Part shown: piece after piece, positions 43,868 to 51,957 of the stretch | How the letters are laid out: each line of letters opens with the position of its first letter | Position numbering within the stretch: the first letter of the stretch is position 1 | NCBI RefSeq assembly: GCF_023740735.1 | Contig: NZ_JAMRXH010000001.1 | Location: 558,001-622,000, forward strand | DNA from: Nocardia sp. CDC159 | GTDB lineage: Bacteria > Actinomycetota > Actinomycetes > Mycobacteriales > Mycobacteriaceae | Direction: 5' to 3' | DNA length: 64,000 bases | Notes under the pieces: model-generated | Database searches by the model: none | Told to the model about the DNA's origin: nothing | Seen by the model: the letters and a program-made list of their open reading frames with translations, nothing else | Translations under genes and position numbers: made by a program

Positions 43868-44208
43868 CGGACGGCCCTCGGTGTCGGTGAACTCTGCGGG
43901 CGTGATACCCGACACGCCCGGGGCTACACCTCGGCGCTGCCACCACCCCGTGCGCACGTCCGCACGCGGCACGTCCGCACGGATATCCCGTTGTGGCGCA
44001 ACTGATCAACGGCCCGCAGTCCCGCCGGAAACGAGGCGGAGAACCGGCGACCTCGCCGGAACAGGCGGACGAAAACGTTCTTCACCGCTATCACCTGGTG
44101 CGAAGCAATACCTATACCGATCACGTCGTATTCCGGCGACCGCCCCGTTACACCATTCGCGAAAGCAGCGTTGTGCCGACCCACGAGCAGAGGGCCGGGC
44201 CGATCCGG
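43868..44208. other. intergenic region, no gene seen
   Basis: 341 nt between the acyltransferase and lipase genes, both on the minus strand. It has a slightly AT-richer patch (44080-44165) that could hold the acyltransferase promoter. Open frames here lack family patterns. Confidence 0.4.
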
Positions 44209-45342
44209 CTAGCGCAGATGGGCTTGCAGGAATGCCAGGGCGCTGGGCAGTGAGGCCAGGAACGCTCCGCTGTGGTCTTTGCCCGGATAGCTCTCGACGG
44301 TCACCCGAATGCCGGGATTGCGTTCCCGCAGCGCGTTGGCGTACTCCTCGGTATGGTCCGGCGGGACATCGATATCGGCGGTACCGTAACCCAGCAGCAC
44401 ATCGGCGGTGAGGTTGTCGTCGCGGTAGCCGGTCAGGGCCGCGATATCGGCCTCGAAGGTGGGCGTGGGATTGTCCGGATCGGCGACCAGCGCCGCCGGG
44501 CGGCGGCCGTCGGCGCGCGCCACCAGATCCGAAAGGCATTGGCTCGCGGCGCTTTCCACGTAGTCGCGACCGAAGTCCGACAGGTAGGGCGTCACCCGGT
44601 CGGGATGCAGTTCCTGCAGCGCGGCCAGGAAGTAGGCGGCGTAGCCGACCTGGTTGTGCGATCCGGTCGAGTCCCGGCGGAACATCGCGCGCAGGCTGCG
44701 CGGCGGATCGGTGCGCAGACCGGTGGCGATCACGCCGCGCAGCCCGGCCGCCCCACCGTGGCCGGGGTACAGGCTCGCCGCGCTCATCGCCGCGTGCGCG
44801 CCCTCGGACTGACCGATCACCACCCAGCGGTCCGCCAGCGGGGCGGGCACCGAGCGGACCGCCGCGACCGCGTCCAGAATCGAGGCGCCCTCGACTACGG
44901 TGTTGTAGTAACTGAACTGCCCGCCGGTGCCCAGCCCCTGATAGTCCGGGGCCAGCACGGCATAGCCGCTGTCGAGGACGCGGTTGAAATAGGTGGCGTT
45001 GCGCTCGGACTGCGGGCGGCGCGAGGGCGCGCAGGCGTCGGCGATCCCCACGGTTCCATGCGCCCACACGACCAGCGGCCAGCCACCGGCGGGCGGCAGC
45101 CCGCGCGGCAGATACAGCGCACCGGAGCCCTGGGCGGGCGCACCGTGCTGATCGACTGTGGCATAGGTGATTTGGACCGCCCCGCCCGCCGCGGCGAACG
45201 AGCGCTCCGGATCGATCAGCTCGATCGCGTTCAGCTGTCCTATCGCCGAACCCTGTGCCGCCGCCGAGGGCATCGCGGCACAAATACCCAGACCGACCGC
45301 GACCAGCACGGCCGCTACACGACGACGGGACAGTGCGAGCAT
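44209..45342 (-). CDS. exported secretory lipase family protein
   Basis: A 377-residue protein with a signal peptide (about 1-30, MPSAAAQ). The catalytic set is the elbow 'VIGQSEGAHAAMSA' (G-x-S-x-G), 'GTADIDVPPDHTEEYANAL' with a likely Asp, and 'PGKDHSGAF' with the His. 'WAHGTVGIADACAPSRRP' and 'LAPDYQGLGTGGQFSYY' are typical of the LIP secretory lipase family (PF03583). It hydrolyses esters or triglycerides outside the cell. Divergent from the methyltransferase gene. Confidence 0.88.
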   Translation of the reverse strand: MLALSRRRVAAVLVAVGLGICAAMPSAAAQGSAIGQLNAIELIDPERSFAAAGGAVQITYATVDQHGAPAQGSGALYLPRGLPPAGGWPLVVWAHGTVGIADACAPSRRPQSERNATYFNRVLDSGYAVLAPDYQGLGTGGQFSYYNTVVEGASILDAVAAVRSVPAPLADRWVVIGQSEGAHAAMSAASLYPGHGGAAGLRGVIATGLRTDPPRSLRAMFRRDSTGSHNQVGYAAYFLAALQELHPDRVTPYLSDFGRDYVESAASQCLSDLVARADGRRPAALVADPDNPTPTFEADIAALTGYRDDNLTADVLLGYGTADIDVPPDHTEEYANALRERNPGIRVTVESYPGKDHSGAFLASLPSALAFLQAHLR

Positions 45343-45439
45343 GTCGCACAAGGTACCGGCCCGCGGCCGGTTCCGCGCGGAGGCGGCCCCGGCGAAATAT
45401 TCCGATGCGCCAGGTCGCGCCGCGGGGCAGACTGACGCG

Positions 45440-46192
45440 GTGACCGACGCGGTGGGATCGCGACCACAGTACGACAGCCACGCCGAGGAGTTTCTGGAGC
45501 GGGCGCGCGAGGGCTTCTACAACGCGCACTACGACCGCCCCGCCTGCCTGGGGCTGCTCGGCGAGGTGGCGGGACGCCGAATCCTCGACGCCGCCTGCGG
45601 CCCCGGACTCTACGCCGAGGAGCTCTGCGCCCGCGGCGCCGAGATCGTCGGCCTCGATCACAGCCCACGCATGATCGAGCTGGCCCGGCAGCGAGTTCCG
45701 CACGGGGAATTCCGGATTCACGACCTCGCCCGGCCGCTCGACTGGCTGCCCGACGCCTCGGTCGAACTGATCCTGTTCGCCCTCGCCCTGGAATACATCG
45801 ATGACCGGGTGGCGATGCTGCGCGAGTTCCGCCGCGTGTTGCGACCCGACGGCGCGCTGGTGCTGTCCCGCCCGCACCCGACCGGCGACTGGATCCGTCA
45901 CGGCGGCAACTATTTCGACGTGCGCGTGATCGAGGAGACCTGGAGCTCGGGTTGGACCATGCGCTACTGGCTGGCCCCGCTCGAGCGCACCTGCGCGGAA
46001 CTGCACGAGGCGGGCTTTCTCATCGAGCGCCTGATCGAACCCCGCCCCACCGGCCCGGCCGCCGCCATCGATGCCGAGCGCTACGACCGGCTGCACCGCG
46101 AGCCGACCGGGTTCCTGGCCATCCGAGCGATCCCGGATCCCCGCCGAGCGCCCGCGGGCGCGTCAGTCCCGCCAGCCGTTGGTCTCCAGTAG
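45440..46192 (+). CDS. class I SAM-dependent methyltransferase
   Basis: A 250-residue methyltransferase of the UbiE/Methyltransf_11 type. SAM motif I is 'ILDAACGPGLYAEEL', the acidic residue is in 'IVGLDHSPRMIELAR', and the post-motif is 'LRPDGALVLSRPHP'. A C-terminal cap ('GGNYFDVRVIEETWSSGWTMRYWLAPL') probably shapes a small-molecule pocket. GTG start. Its 3' end overlaps the convergent HD-domain gene by 30 nt. Confidence 0.88.
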   Translation: MTDAVGSRPQYDSHAEEFLERAREGFYNAHYDRPACLGLLGEVAGRRILDAACGPGLYAEELCARGAEIVGLDHSPRMIELARQRVPHGEFRIHDLARPLDWLPDASVELILFALALEYIDDRVAMLREFRRVLRPDGALVLSRPHPTGDWIRHGGNYFDVRVIEETWSSGWTMRYWLAPLERTCAELHEAGFLIERLIEPRPTGPAAAIDAERYDRLHREPTGFLAIRAIPDPRRAPAGASVPPAVGLQ

Positions 46193-46897
46193 CGCACCCC
46201 ACGAGCCCCGGTCCAGATCGGGATGGCGCTCGCGCAGGATCTCCCCCGCCAGCGTCGCCGGGGTCGCCTTCTGCGGTTTGGCGAGCGCCTGCCGCTCGAC
46301 CGAATCGGTCAGGGCGCGCGTGCCGCCCAATCGCGGATAGGCCGCGTGCACCAGGTCGGCGACGCCGGGCGGCAGATCCGCGGGGCCGCCGAAGATGTCG
46401 ATTCCGATGCCCGCCACCGAGATCCAGATCTCCGGGGCGCGGCGGCGACGATAGACCGGAGAGTCGATGAAGCCCATCGTGTGCGCCGCGATGGCGTCCC
46501 ACACGATGTCCACGCGCGCGTCGGTGACGCCGTTGTCCTCGAGGAACCGCGCCGCGAAGTCCGCGCCGTCGATTTCGAAGCGCTGATCGCCGTTGGCCGG
46601 TTCGGACAGACCGATGTCGTGCAGTATCGAGATGAGGAACATCAACTCCTCGTCGTAGTCCCGCCCCGGCAGCGCGCCCTGCGCGGCCGCGGCCGCGCGA
46701 CCGAACAGAAAGCCGCGCACGCTGTGATTGCGCAGATGCGGTTCGAGGGTGTCGTCGGCGAGGCGGCGGGCCCGCTCGGCCAGCGGGGTCGGCGGGAGCG
46801 CCAGGGCGGGATTCCCGGCCTGCGCCGGGCCCGTGGCAAGCACGGAAGCCGTTGCGGCGAGCCCCGCTCCGAGTACCGTGCGTCGAGATGCGTTCAT
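46163..46897 (-). CDS. exported HD-domain protein
   Basis: A 244-residue protein with a Tat-like signal peptide (ASRRTVLGAGLAATASVLATGPAQA). The HD fold has 'NHSVRGFLFGRAAA', 'ELMFLISILHDIGLS' (metal-binding HD), 'WDAIAAHTMGF' and 'DIFGGPADL', resembling the cyanamide hydratase/phosphohydrolase HD group. An exported HD enzyme is unusual; the substrate is unknown. ATG 46897 follows 'GAAAGG'; GTG 46906 is an alternative. Confidence 0.8.
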   Translation of the reverse strand: MNASRRTVLGAGLAATASVLATGPAQAGNPALALPPTPLAERARRLADDTLEPHLRNHSVRGFLFGRAAAAAQGALPGRDYDEELMFLISILHDIGLSEPANGDQRFEIDGADFAARFLEDNGVTDARVDIVWDAIAAHTMGFIDSPVYRRRRAPEIWISVAGIGIDIFGGPADLPPGVADLVHAAYPRLGGTRALTDSVERQALAKPQKATPATLAGEILRERHPDLDRGSWGALLETNGWRD

Positions 46898-46976
46898 GGC
46901 CTTCACCTTTCCATAACCTTCAGCCTTGCTGAAGCATAGCGCCGCCGAACGACCTCATCGAAGGTTGTGGGCGGCA

Positions 46977-47429
46977 TCACACCGAGGCGTCGGGTCCCTC
47001 GGCGAAAGCGGCCAGAATGGCGGCCCCGAGCTTGCGCTGCACCGGATCGGCCTCCGGCCCGAACAGCCGCCGATCGACCTCGGCGACCACCTCCCGCGCG
47101 GCACGCAGCAGCCGATGCCCCTTGGGCGTCAGCTCGATCGCCGAGGCCGCCCCCGCCCGCGCCGTCCGATCGTGCACCAGCCCCGCCCGCACCAGCGCCT
47201 TCACCGCGGTATGCGCACTCTGCACGGTGGTGCCCGACATCCGCGCGAGATCGCTGAACGACACCCCCGGCACCCCCGAGATATGCCCGAGCAGCCCGAG
47301 CCGCGCGACGGTGAGATCCAGCGGCGCCAGCGCCTCCCCGAGCTCGTTCTCCACACGCCGCGCCGTCGCCAGAATGATGATGGTAGCCGTGGTCACCGGC
47401 GGAGCAGGGCGGGCGTTCTCGGTCGTCAC
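46977..47429 (-). CDS. MarR family transcriptional regulator
   Basis: A 150-residue MarR protein with winged helix 'VSFSDLARMSGTTVQSAHTAVKALVRAGLVHDRTARAGAASAIELTPKGHRLL' and dimer helices on both sides. No peroxide-sensing Cys. GTG start. It lies 26 nt after the LysR gene on the same strand and may be co-transcribed with it. Ligand and targets unknown. Confidence 0.82.
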   Translation of the reverse strand: MTTENARPAPPVTTATIIILATARRVENELGEALAPLDLTVARLGLLGHISGVPGVSFSDLARMSGTTVQSAHTAVKALVRAGLVHDRTARAGAASAIELTPKGHRLLRAAREVVAEVDRRLFGPEADPVQRKLGAAILAAFAEGPDASV

Positions 47430-47455
47430 CGCCCCAGTCTCCCCTACCGCGGAAC

Positions 47456-48361
47456 TCAGCCCTCCCCGCGCCCCACGCAGATCTCCCGGCAACACCGAAT
47501 GTATTCCCGCACAACGGCGTTCGGCTCGGACGAACTCGGCCAGGCCACCGCGACCCGGCTCGGTCCGATGCCGTCGACGGGGCGGTACACGATTCCGGGA
47601 CGGGGGTAGTAGCGCGACGAGGACGCGGGAGTGAAACTGATGCCGAAGCCGTTGGCGATGGCGGTGAGCCATTCGTCGGTGTTGTGCGCGATCGCCCCGA
47701 TGACGGCCGTCTCGGGTGGGCGTTCGTCGGCGCCGATCCAGAAATCGCGCCAGCGGCCGTTGTCGGGCGGGGCCGCCACGAACGGTTCGTCCCACAGTTG
47801 CGCGAATTCGATTCGCGCACAGTCGGCCAGCCGGTGCGCGGCGGGCAGGGCGATCCACCGCGGTTCGGCGAACAGCTCGCTGATCCGGTAGTCGTCCTGG
47901 CCGGGGAACGGCAACCGCACCAGCGCCACATCGACCTCACCGGCATCGAGTCCCGCGCTCGGGTCGGTCCAGCCGAACTGCCGCATATCGACTCGCCACC
48001 GCGGCTCCCGCTCCCGAAACGCGGCGACGATCGCGGGGGTGAATTCGTTGGCGGCACTGGCCACGAAGCCGACCCGCAACACCCGCGCGGCCCGGGCGGC
48101 GCTGCCCTTGGTGGCGCGCAACATGCGGTCCCACCCGGCGAGTAGTGCGGGCGCCTGCTCGGCCAGCACCGACCCGGGCTCGGTCAGGGTCATACCCGCT
48201 CGTGATCTCACGAACAGCTCCACCTCGAGCAACCGCTCCAACTGCCGGATCTGCTTGGTCAGCGCGGGCTGCGAGAGATAGAGCCGCCGCGCCGCGCGGG
48301 TCAGATGCCCCTCCTCGGCCACCGCGACGAACGAACGCAGCAGCCGGGTGTCGATATCCAT
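47456..48361 (-). CDS. LysR family transcriptional regulator
   Basis: A 301-residue LysR regulator: helix-turn-helix 'LRSFVAVAEEGHLTRAARRLYLSQPALTKQIRQLERLLEVELFVRS' and a periplasmic-binding-like effector domain ('VGFVASAANEFTPAIVAAFREREP'). Divergent from the WrbA-like gene with a 61 nt gap containing 'ATCAGGTTATGAATGCCGAT' (48365-48384), a loose LysR-type dyad. It probably controls that gene. Confidence 0.88.
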   Translation of the reverse strand: MDIDTRLLRSFVAVAEEGHLTRAARRLYLSQPALTKQIRQLERLLEVELFVRSRAGMTLTEPGSVLAEQAPALLAGWDRMLRATKGSAARAARVLRVGFVASAANEFTPAIVAAFREREPRWRVDMRQFGWTDPSAGLDAGEVDVALVRLPFPGQDDYRISELFAEPRWIALPAAHRLADCARIEFAQLWDEPFVAAPPDNGRWRDFWIGADERPPETAVIGAIAHNTDEWLTAIANGFGISFTPASSSRYYPRPGIVYRPVDGIGPSRVAVAWPSSSEPNAVVREYIRCCREICVGRGEG

Positions 48362-48422
48362 TCCATCAGGTTATGAATGCCGATATTGGACGCGGCCGCG
48401 GCCCCGCGACGAGGCTCGAGGT

Positions 48423-49046
48423 GTGACCGACGAAAACCTCGCTCCCCCACGCATCGTCATCGCCTATCACTCCGGTTGGGGCCACACCGCCGTCCTCGCC
48501 GCGGCCGTCGCGCAGGGCGCGCGCGACGGCGGCGCCGCGGCCGAACTGCTCGCGGTGGACCGAATCACCGAGACCGACTGGGCCGCCCTGGACGCCGCCG
48601 ACGCGATCGTCTTCGGCAGCCCGACCTATATGGGCGACGTCTCGGCCGCGTTCAAGGCCTTCGCCGAGGCGACCTCATCGCGCTGCGTGCGCGGCGCCTG
48701 GCAGGACAAGGTGGCGGCCGGGTTCACCAATTCCGGGGGTATGAGCGGCGACAAGCTGCACGCGCTGATCTCGCTGGCCGTGCTGGCCGCCCAGCATCAC
48801 ATGCACTGGGTGAACCTGGGCCTGGTGGCGGGCTGGAACAGCACCACCGCGAGCCGCGACGACCTGAATCGGCTCGGGTTCTTTCTCGGCGCGGGCGCGC
48901 AGACCGACACCGATCTACCCCCCGAGGGCGTGCTCGGCTCGGACCTGGCGACCTGCCGCCACCTGGGCGGGCGGGTCGCCGAGGTCACCGCGCAACTGGC
49001 CGCCGGTCGGCTCAGTTGTAGACCGCTCCGAACGACGGAACGCTGA
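48423..49046 (+). CDS. WrbA-like flavodoxin/quinone oxidoreductase
   Basis: A 207-residue flavodoxin-fold protein. FMN phosphate loop 'IAYHSGWGHTAVLAAAVAQGA', second loop 'GSPTYMGDVSAAFKAFAEA', third 'AAGFTNSGGMSGDKLHALISL'. It resembles NAD(P)H:quinone oxidoreductases of the WrbA type, which reduce quinones by two electrons. GTG start. The divergent LysR is its likely regulator. Its last 35 nt overlap the convergent exported-protein gene. Confidence 0.82.
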   Translation: MTDENLAPPRIVIAYHSGWGHTAVLAAAVAQGARDGGAAAELLAVDRITETDWAALDAADAIVFGSPTYMGDVSAAFKAFAEATSSRCVRGAWQDKVAAGFTNSGGMSGDKLHALISLAVLAAQHHMHWVNLGLVAGWNSTTASRDDLNRLGFFLGAGAQTDTDLPPEGVLGSDLATCRHLGGRVAEVTAQLAAGRLSCRPLRTTER

Positions 49047-49662
49047 TCGTGCCGCGCTGGTACTGGTAGCCGTCGGGATTGGCGTCGCTCACCGGGACCG
49101 GCCAGCGGTGCCACAGCGTGCCGTAGACCGCGGCCACGATCGGGCCGGGGCCGGGATCGAGCACGCGGGTGCGAATGGTGGTGTCGATGGGCACGTCGTT
49201 GTGCTCGAACAGGTCCTCGGTGCCGCTGCGACCGTTGGACAGGTTGATCCACGACACCTGCAACCGGGCGCCGGTCTGGTTCGGCGCGATGGTGCCTGGG
49301 CCGCCGAAGAAGCCGAACCGGAATCCGTCCAGTCCCAACGCGATTCCGGAGCCGTAGACGCCGGGACCGTCGCCGCGGCCGATATCGGACTGCGCCGGAA
49401 TCTGGAAGGGCTGGGCGGGCAGGGCGATCGGATCGGCCGTCTCGAGGCGACCCGACGCGAGCAAGTGGTCGATCGCCTGCTGTGCCGCGGCGTCACCGGC
49501 GACCGCGGCGCGCAGTCGCTGCGCGGCCTGCTGCCAGTCGATCTGTACCGCGCCCGATGGCGGCGCGTCGGCGCTCGCCTGGCCCGCACCGCCCACGGTC
49601 AGCGCCGCGACGGTCAGCACGCCCGCGGCGGCGCGGGCGGTGCGTACACCCCATTTCTGCAT
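49012..49662 (-). CDS. exported protein of unknown function
   Basis: A 216-residue protein with a signal peptide (about 1-31, GGAGQASADAPP). The mature part begins with a helical segment ('QAAQRLRAAVAGDAAAQQAIDHLLAS'). A beta-rich domain follows: 'ALGLDGFRFGFFGGPGTIAPNQTGARLQVSWINLSNGRSGTEDL', 'VAAVYGTLWHRWPVP'. This kind of domain is frequent in exported proteins of Nocardia and Rhodococcus. 'GGGAGGAGAGG' before ATG 49662 fixes the start. Confidence 0.75.
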   Translation of the reverse strand: MQKWGVRTARAAAGVLTVAALTVGGAGQASADAPPSGAVQIDWQQAAQRLRAAVAGDAAAQQAIDHLLASGRLETADPIALPAQPFQIPAQSDIGRGDGPGVYGSGIALGLDGFRFGFFGGPGTIAPNQTGARLQVSWINLSNGRSGTEDLFEHNDVPIDTTIRTRVLDPGPGPIVAAVYGTLWHRWPVPVSDANPDGYQYQRGTISVPSFGAVYN

Positions 49663-49776
49663 GGCACCTCTCCTCCCGTTGACACACTGCTGAGCGACTA
49701 CCACGCCGCGGCGCCGGGAAACCGCCCGGCCCGTTCGCTGGCGCAACGCCGACGATAACCCAATTCGGTGCGAGTC

Positions 49777-49807
49777 TTGCACCTCACGCGGCGTGAGGTC
49801 CTACTGT
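49777..49807 (+). promoter_or_regulatory. MerR-type promoter with 19 bp spacer (TipA-like)
   Basis: -35 TTGCAC (49777-49782) and -10 TACTGT (49802-49807) are 19 bp apart. The spacer carries a perfect palindrome ACCTCACGC-g-GCGTGAGGT (49781-49799). The long spacer with a dyad is the hallmark of MerR-activated promoters. The sequence strongly resembles the Streptomyces tipA promoter (TTGCACCTCACG...CGTGAGG). It is only 8 nt from the gene it serves, so that MerR protein probably controls itself. Confidence 0.8.
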
Positions 49808-49814
49808 CACGAAT

Positions 49815-50618
49815 GTGACCACGCCCAGCCACCCCGAACGGGCCCTCAAGGTGGGCGAACTGGCCGCCGCGACCGGACTCACCGTGCGCACACTGCACCA
49901 CTACGACGAGATCGGCCTGCTCTCACCCGCCGGGCGCACCAGCACCGGACATCGGCTGTATTCGACGGCCGATGTGGAACGGCTCTACCGCATCGGGCTG
50001 CTGCGCCAGCTGGGCCTGCGACTGGACGAGGTGGCCGCGGCCCTGGACGATCCGCGCTGGGATCTGCGGGCCACGATGAGCCGCCACATCGATCGGCTCG
50101 ACCACCGCCTCGGCATCGAACATCGGCTGCGCAACCGGCTGGCCGCGATGGCCGAGACGCTGAGCGGACCGGGCGGACCGGACGTCCGCGAACTACTCGA
50201 CACCCTGGAGGACATGGCCATGCTCGACACCACGATTCGCCGCCGGATCCCCACCCTGGTCTACCGCGATATCGCCGCCGCCCACGAATTCCTCTGCCGC
50301 GCCTTCGGTTTCGAACCCGGCCGACTGGCCCGCGCCGAGGACGGCACGGTCGTTCACGGCGAGCTGACCGCCGGTGACGGCGTCATCTGGCTGCACCAGG
50401 TCTCCGAACGCTTCGCCCTGGCCTCCCCGGCCAGCGTCGGCGTCTGCACCGAGGGCATGTCGATCGTCGTCGACGACGTCGACGCCCACCACCGCCACGC
50501 CGCGGACGCGGGCGCCGAAATTCTCTACCCGCCCACCGACCAGTCCTACGGCTACCGCGACTACAGCGCCCGCGACCCCGAACAGCGCCTGTGGACCTTC
50601 ATGACGCCGCTCACCTGA
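49815..50618 (+). CDS. MerR regulator fused to VOC domain
   Basis: A 267-residue fusion. Residues 10-80 are a MerR helix-turn-helix ('LKVGELAAATGLTVRTLHHYDEIGLLSPAGRTSTGHRLYSTADVERLYRIGLLRQLGLRLDEVAAAL'), followed by a helical linker. Residues about 140-265 form a vicinal-oxygen-chelate/glyoxalase-like domain ('RRIPTLVYRDIAAAHEFLCRAFGFEPGRLARAEDGTVVHGELTAGDGVIWL' to 'YGYRDYSARDPEQRLWTFMTP'). VOC domains often bind and sequester antibiotics such as bleomycin, so it may sense a drug or metabolite. GTG start close to its own TipA-like promoter. Confidence 0.88.
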   Translation: MTTPSHPERALKVGELAAATGLTVRTLHHYDEIGLLSPAGRTSTGHRLYSTADVERLYRIGLLRQLGLRLDEVAAALDDPRWDLRATMSRHIDRLDHRLGIEHRLRNRLAAMAETLSGPGGPDVRELLDTLEDMAMLDTTIRRRIPTLVYRDIAAAHEFLCRAFGFEPGRLARAEDGTVVHGELTAGDGVIWLHQVSERFALASPASVGVCTEGMSIVVDDVDAHHRHAADAGAEILYPPTDQSYGYRDYSARDPEQRLWTFMTPLT

Positions 50619-51039
50619 GTCGACAGCCCGGATCGGCAGCGTCGCGCGCCAGCGGGCTCCCGGCGGGCAACACATAGAGCACGTCGAGCACCAGCGGCTC
50701 GACGCCCTCGTTGCGGCCGATGTGAACATGATCGCGCCCGGGCGCTTCGATGAAGGCGTTCCCGGTGGGGTGCTCGCCATCGGGCACGCAGGCCGAATCG
50801 TAATGTGCCAGCCAGCCATTGCGCACCACGGCGTAAAGGGGGCCGTCATGAAAATGCCAGCCCGTCGAACCGCCCGGCGCGATGGTGATCTCCCGCAGGA
50901 TGTAGTCGGTCCCGCCGATGGTGTACCGCGCCACGACGACACCGCTGACCCCGGTGGACGGCGTCGCGGACGCGGCCACCGCCGTCGCGGCCACCAGGCC
51001 CGCCGCCAGCACGCAGGTCGCTCCCGGCCGCCACCCCAT
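50611..51039 (-). CDS. exported cupin-domain protein
   Basis: A 142-residue protein with a signal peptide (about 1-27, AASATPS). A single cupin domain has metal-ligand motif 'GGSTGWHFHDGPLYAVVRNGWLAHYD' and second motif 'IEAPGRDHVHIGRNEG'. It could bind a metal and small ligand or be a simple dioxygenase or isomerase. ATG 51039 has no clear ribosome site, so the start may differ. The end overlaps the MerR-VOC gene by 8 nt. Confidence 0.75.
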   Translation of the reverse strand: MGWRPGATCVLAAGLVAATAVAASATPSTGVSGVVVARYTIGGTDYILREITIAPGGSTGWHFHDGPLYAVVRNGWLAHYDSACVPDGEHPTGNAFIEAPGRDHVHIGRNEGVEPLVLDVLYVLPAGSPLARDAADPGCRLR

Positions 51040-51171
51040 GGCAGACAGCGTAATGCGATTCGCCTCCCCCGCCACCCGTTGCGTCCCAGGCCGATCCGAG
51101 CGGAATGATTGCGGGAGGGCCACCCGGGTACTCCACGCAATGGGTCGAACCGGCGGAAAGGGGTGGTTGTC

Positions 51172-51702
51172 ATGACCCAGACCGCAGCGGATGCCGCGGA
51201 ATTGCTCGTTCGACAACACCGGCGCATTGCGGGACTGCTCGGCGAGGTGAGAGTCGGTGGCGAGCGTGGGGAGTCGTTCGCCGAATTGGTCCGGCTGATG
51301 GCCGCGCACGAGAGCGTCGAGGAATCGCTGGTGCATTCGGCCGTGGGCCGATCCGGCGCGGAGAATGTGGACGCGCGGTTGCACGAGGAACGGCAGTTGC
51401 TCGGCGTCCTGGCCGAGCTCTACGAACTCGGGGTCGACCATCCCGAATTCGGGCGCAAATTCGACCGATTCGCGGATATGGTGTCGATGCATCTGGCCTC
51501 GGAAGAGGTGCAAGAATTGCCGATCCTGCGCGAATCCGCCTCCACCGCCGATGCCCGGCGGATCGCGGCGGCGATCGAAATGGTGGAGACCTTCATACCC
51601 TCGCGCGGCACCGCCGACGGCGAGCGGCCCGCGGTGGCTCCGCCGTTGCCGCTGTTCACGCGGCTGTGCGACGCGGTCGACGCCGGATTGGGCCGAGCCT
51701 GA
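51172..51702 (+). CDS. hemerythrin HHE domain protein
   Basis: A 176-residue helical protein with 'ELLVRQHRRIAGLLGEV', 'RLMAAHESVEESLVHSAV', 'ARLHEERQLLGVL' and 'MVSMHLASEEVQELPIL', giving the His/Glu ligands of a hemerythrin di-iron site. It may bind oxygen or respond to oxidative stress. 'GAAAGGGG' is upstream. Second hemerythrin of the window; no KGG motif here. Confidence 0.85.
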   Translation: MTQTAADAAELLVRQHRRIAGLLGEVRVGGERGESFAELVRLMAAHESVEESLVHSAVGRSGAENVDARLHEERQLLGVLAELYELGVDHPEFGRKFDRFADMVSMHLASEEVQELPILRESASTADARRIAAAIEMVETFIPSRGTADGERPAVAPPLPLFTRLCDAVDAGLGRA

Positions 51703-51762
51703 GGGATATTCCGGGCAAACCGGTAACGGTTTGATAAAGGCGCGGACGGGTAGTCGATCGAT

Positions 51763-51957
51763 ATGGCAATGCTGGCCCTCCGCATCACAGCGAGACCGAG
51801 GACGGCAAACCGCGGCACCGTACTGCTCGCCGCCGCAATGTGCGCAATCTTCGGTCTCGGCTTGTTCGCCCTGACCCGATCCGCGACCACCGCAGGCGGC
51901 TGCACCGCGCTGCTGGCGGTCGGCATGCTGTTCACCTCCCGAGTACTACCCGGCTGA
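51763..51957 (+). CDS. small membrane protein
   Basis: A 64-residue protein with two hydrophobic segments (about 20-36 and 43-58) and a basic N-terminus. No family recognised. It starts 60 nt after the hemerythrin gene without a strong ribosome site and overlaps the convergent DXS-like gene by 12 nt. Confidence 0.5.
   Translation: MAMLALRITARPRTANRGTVLLAAAMCAIFGLGLFALTRSATTAGGCTALLAVGMLFTSRVLPG

Noticed and set aside
43924..44253. Overlapping short frames on both strands between acyltransferase and lipase
   Set aside because: No ribosome sites or conserved patterns; likely promoter DNA.
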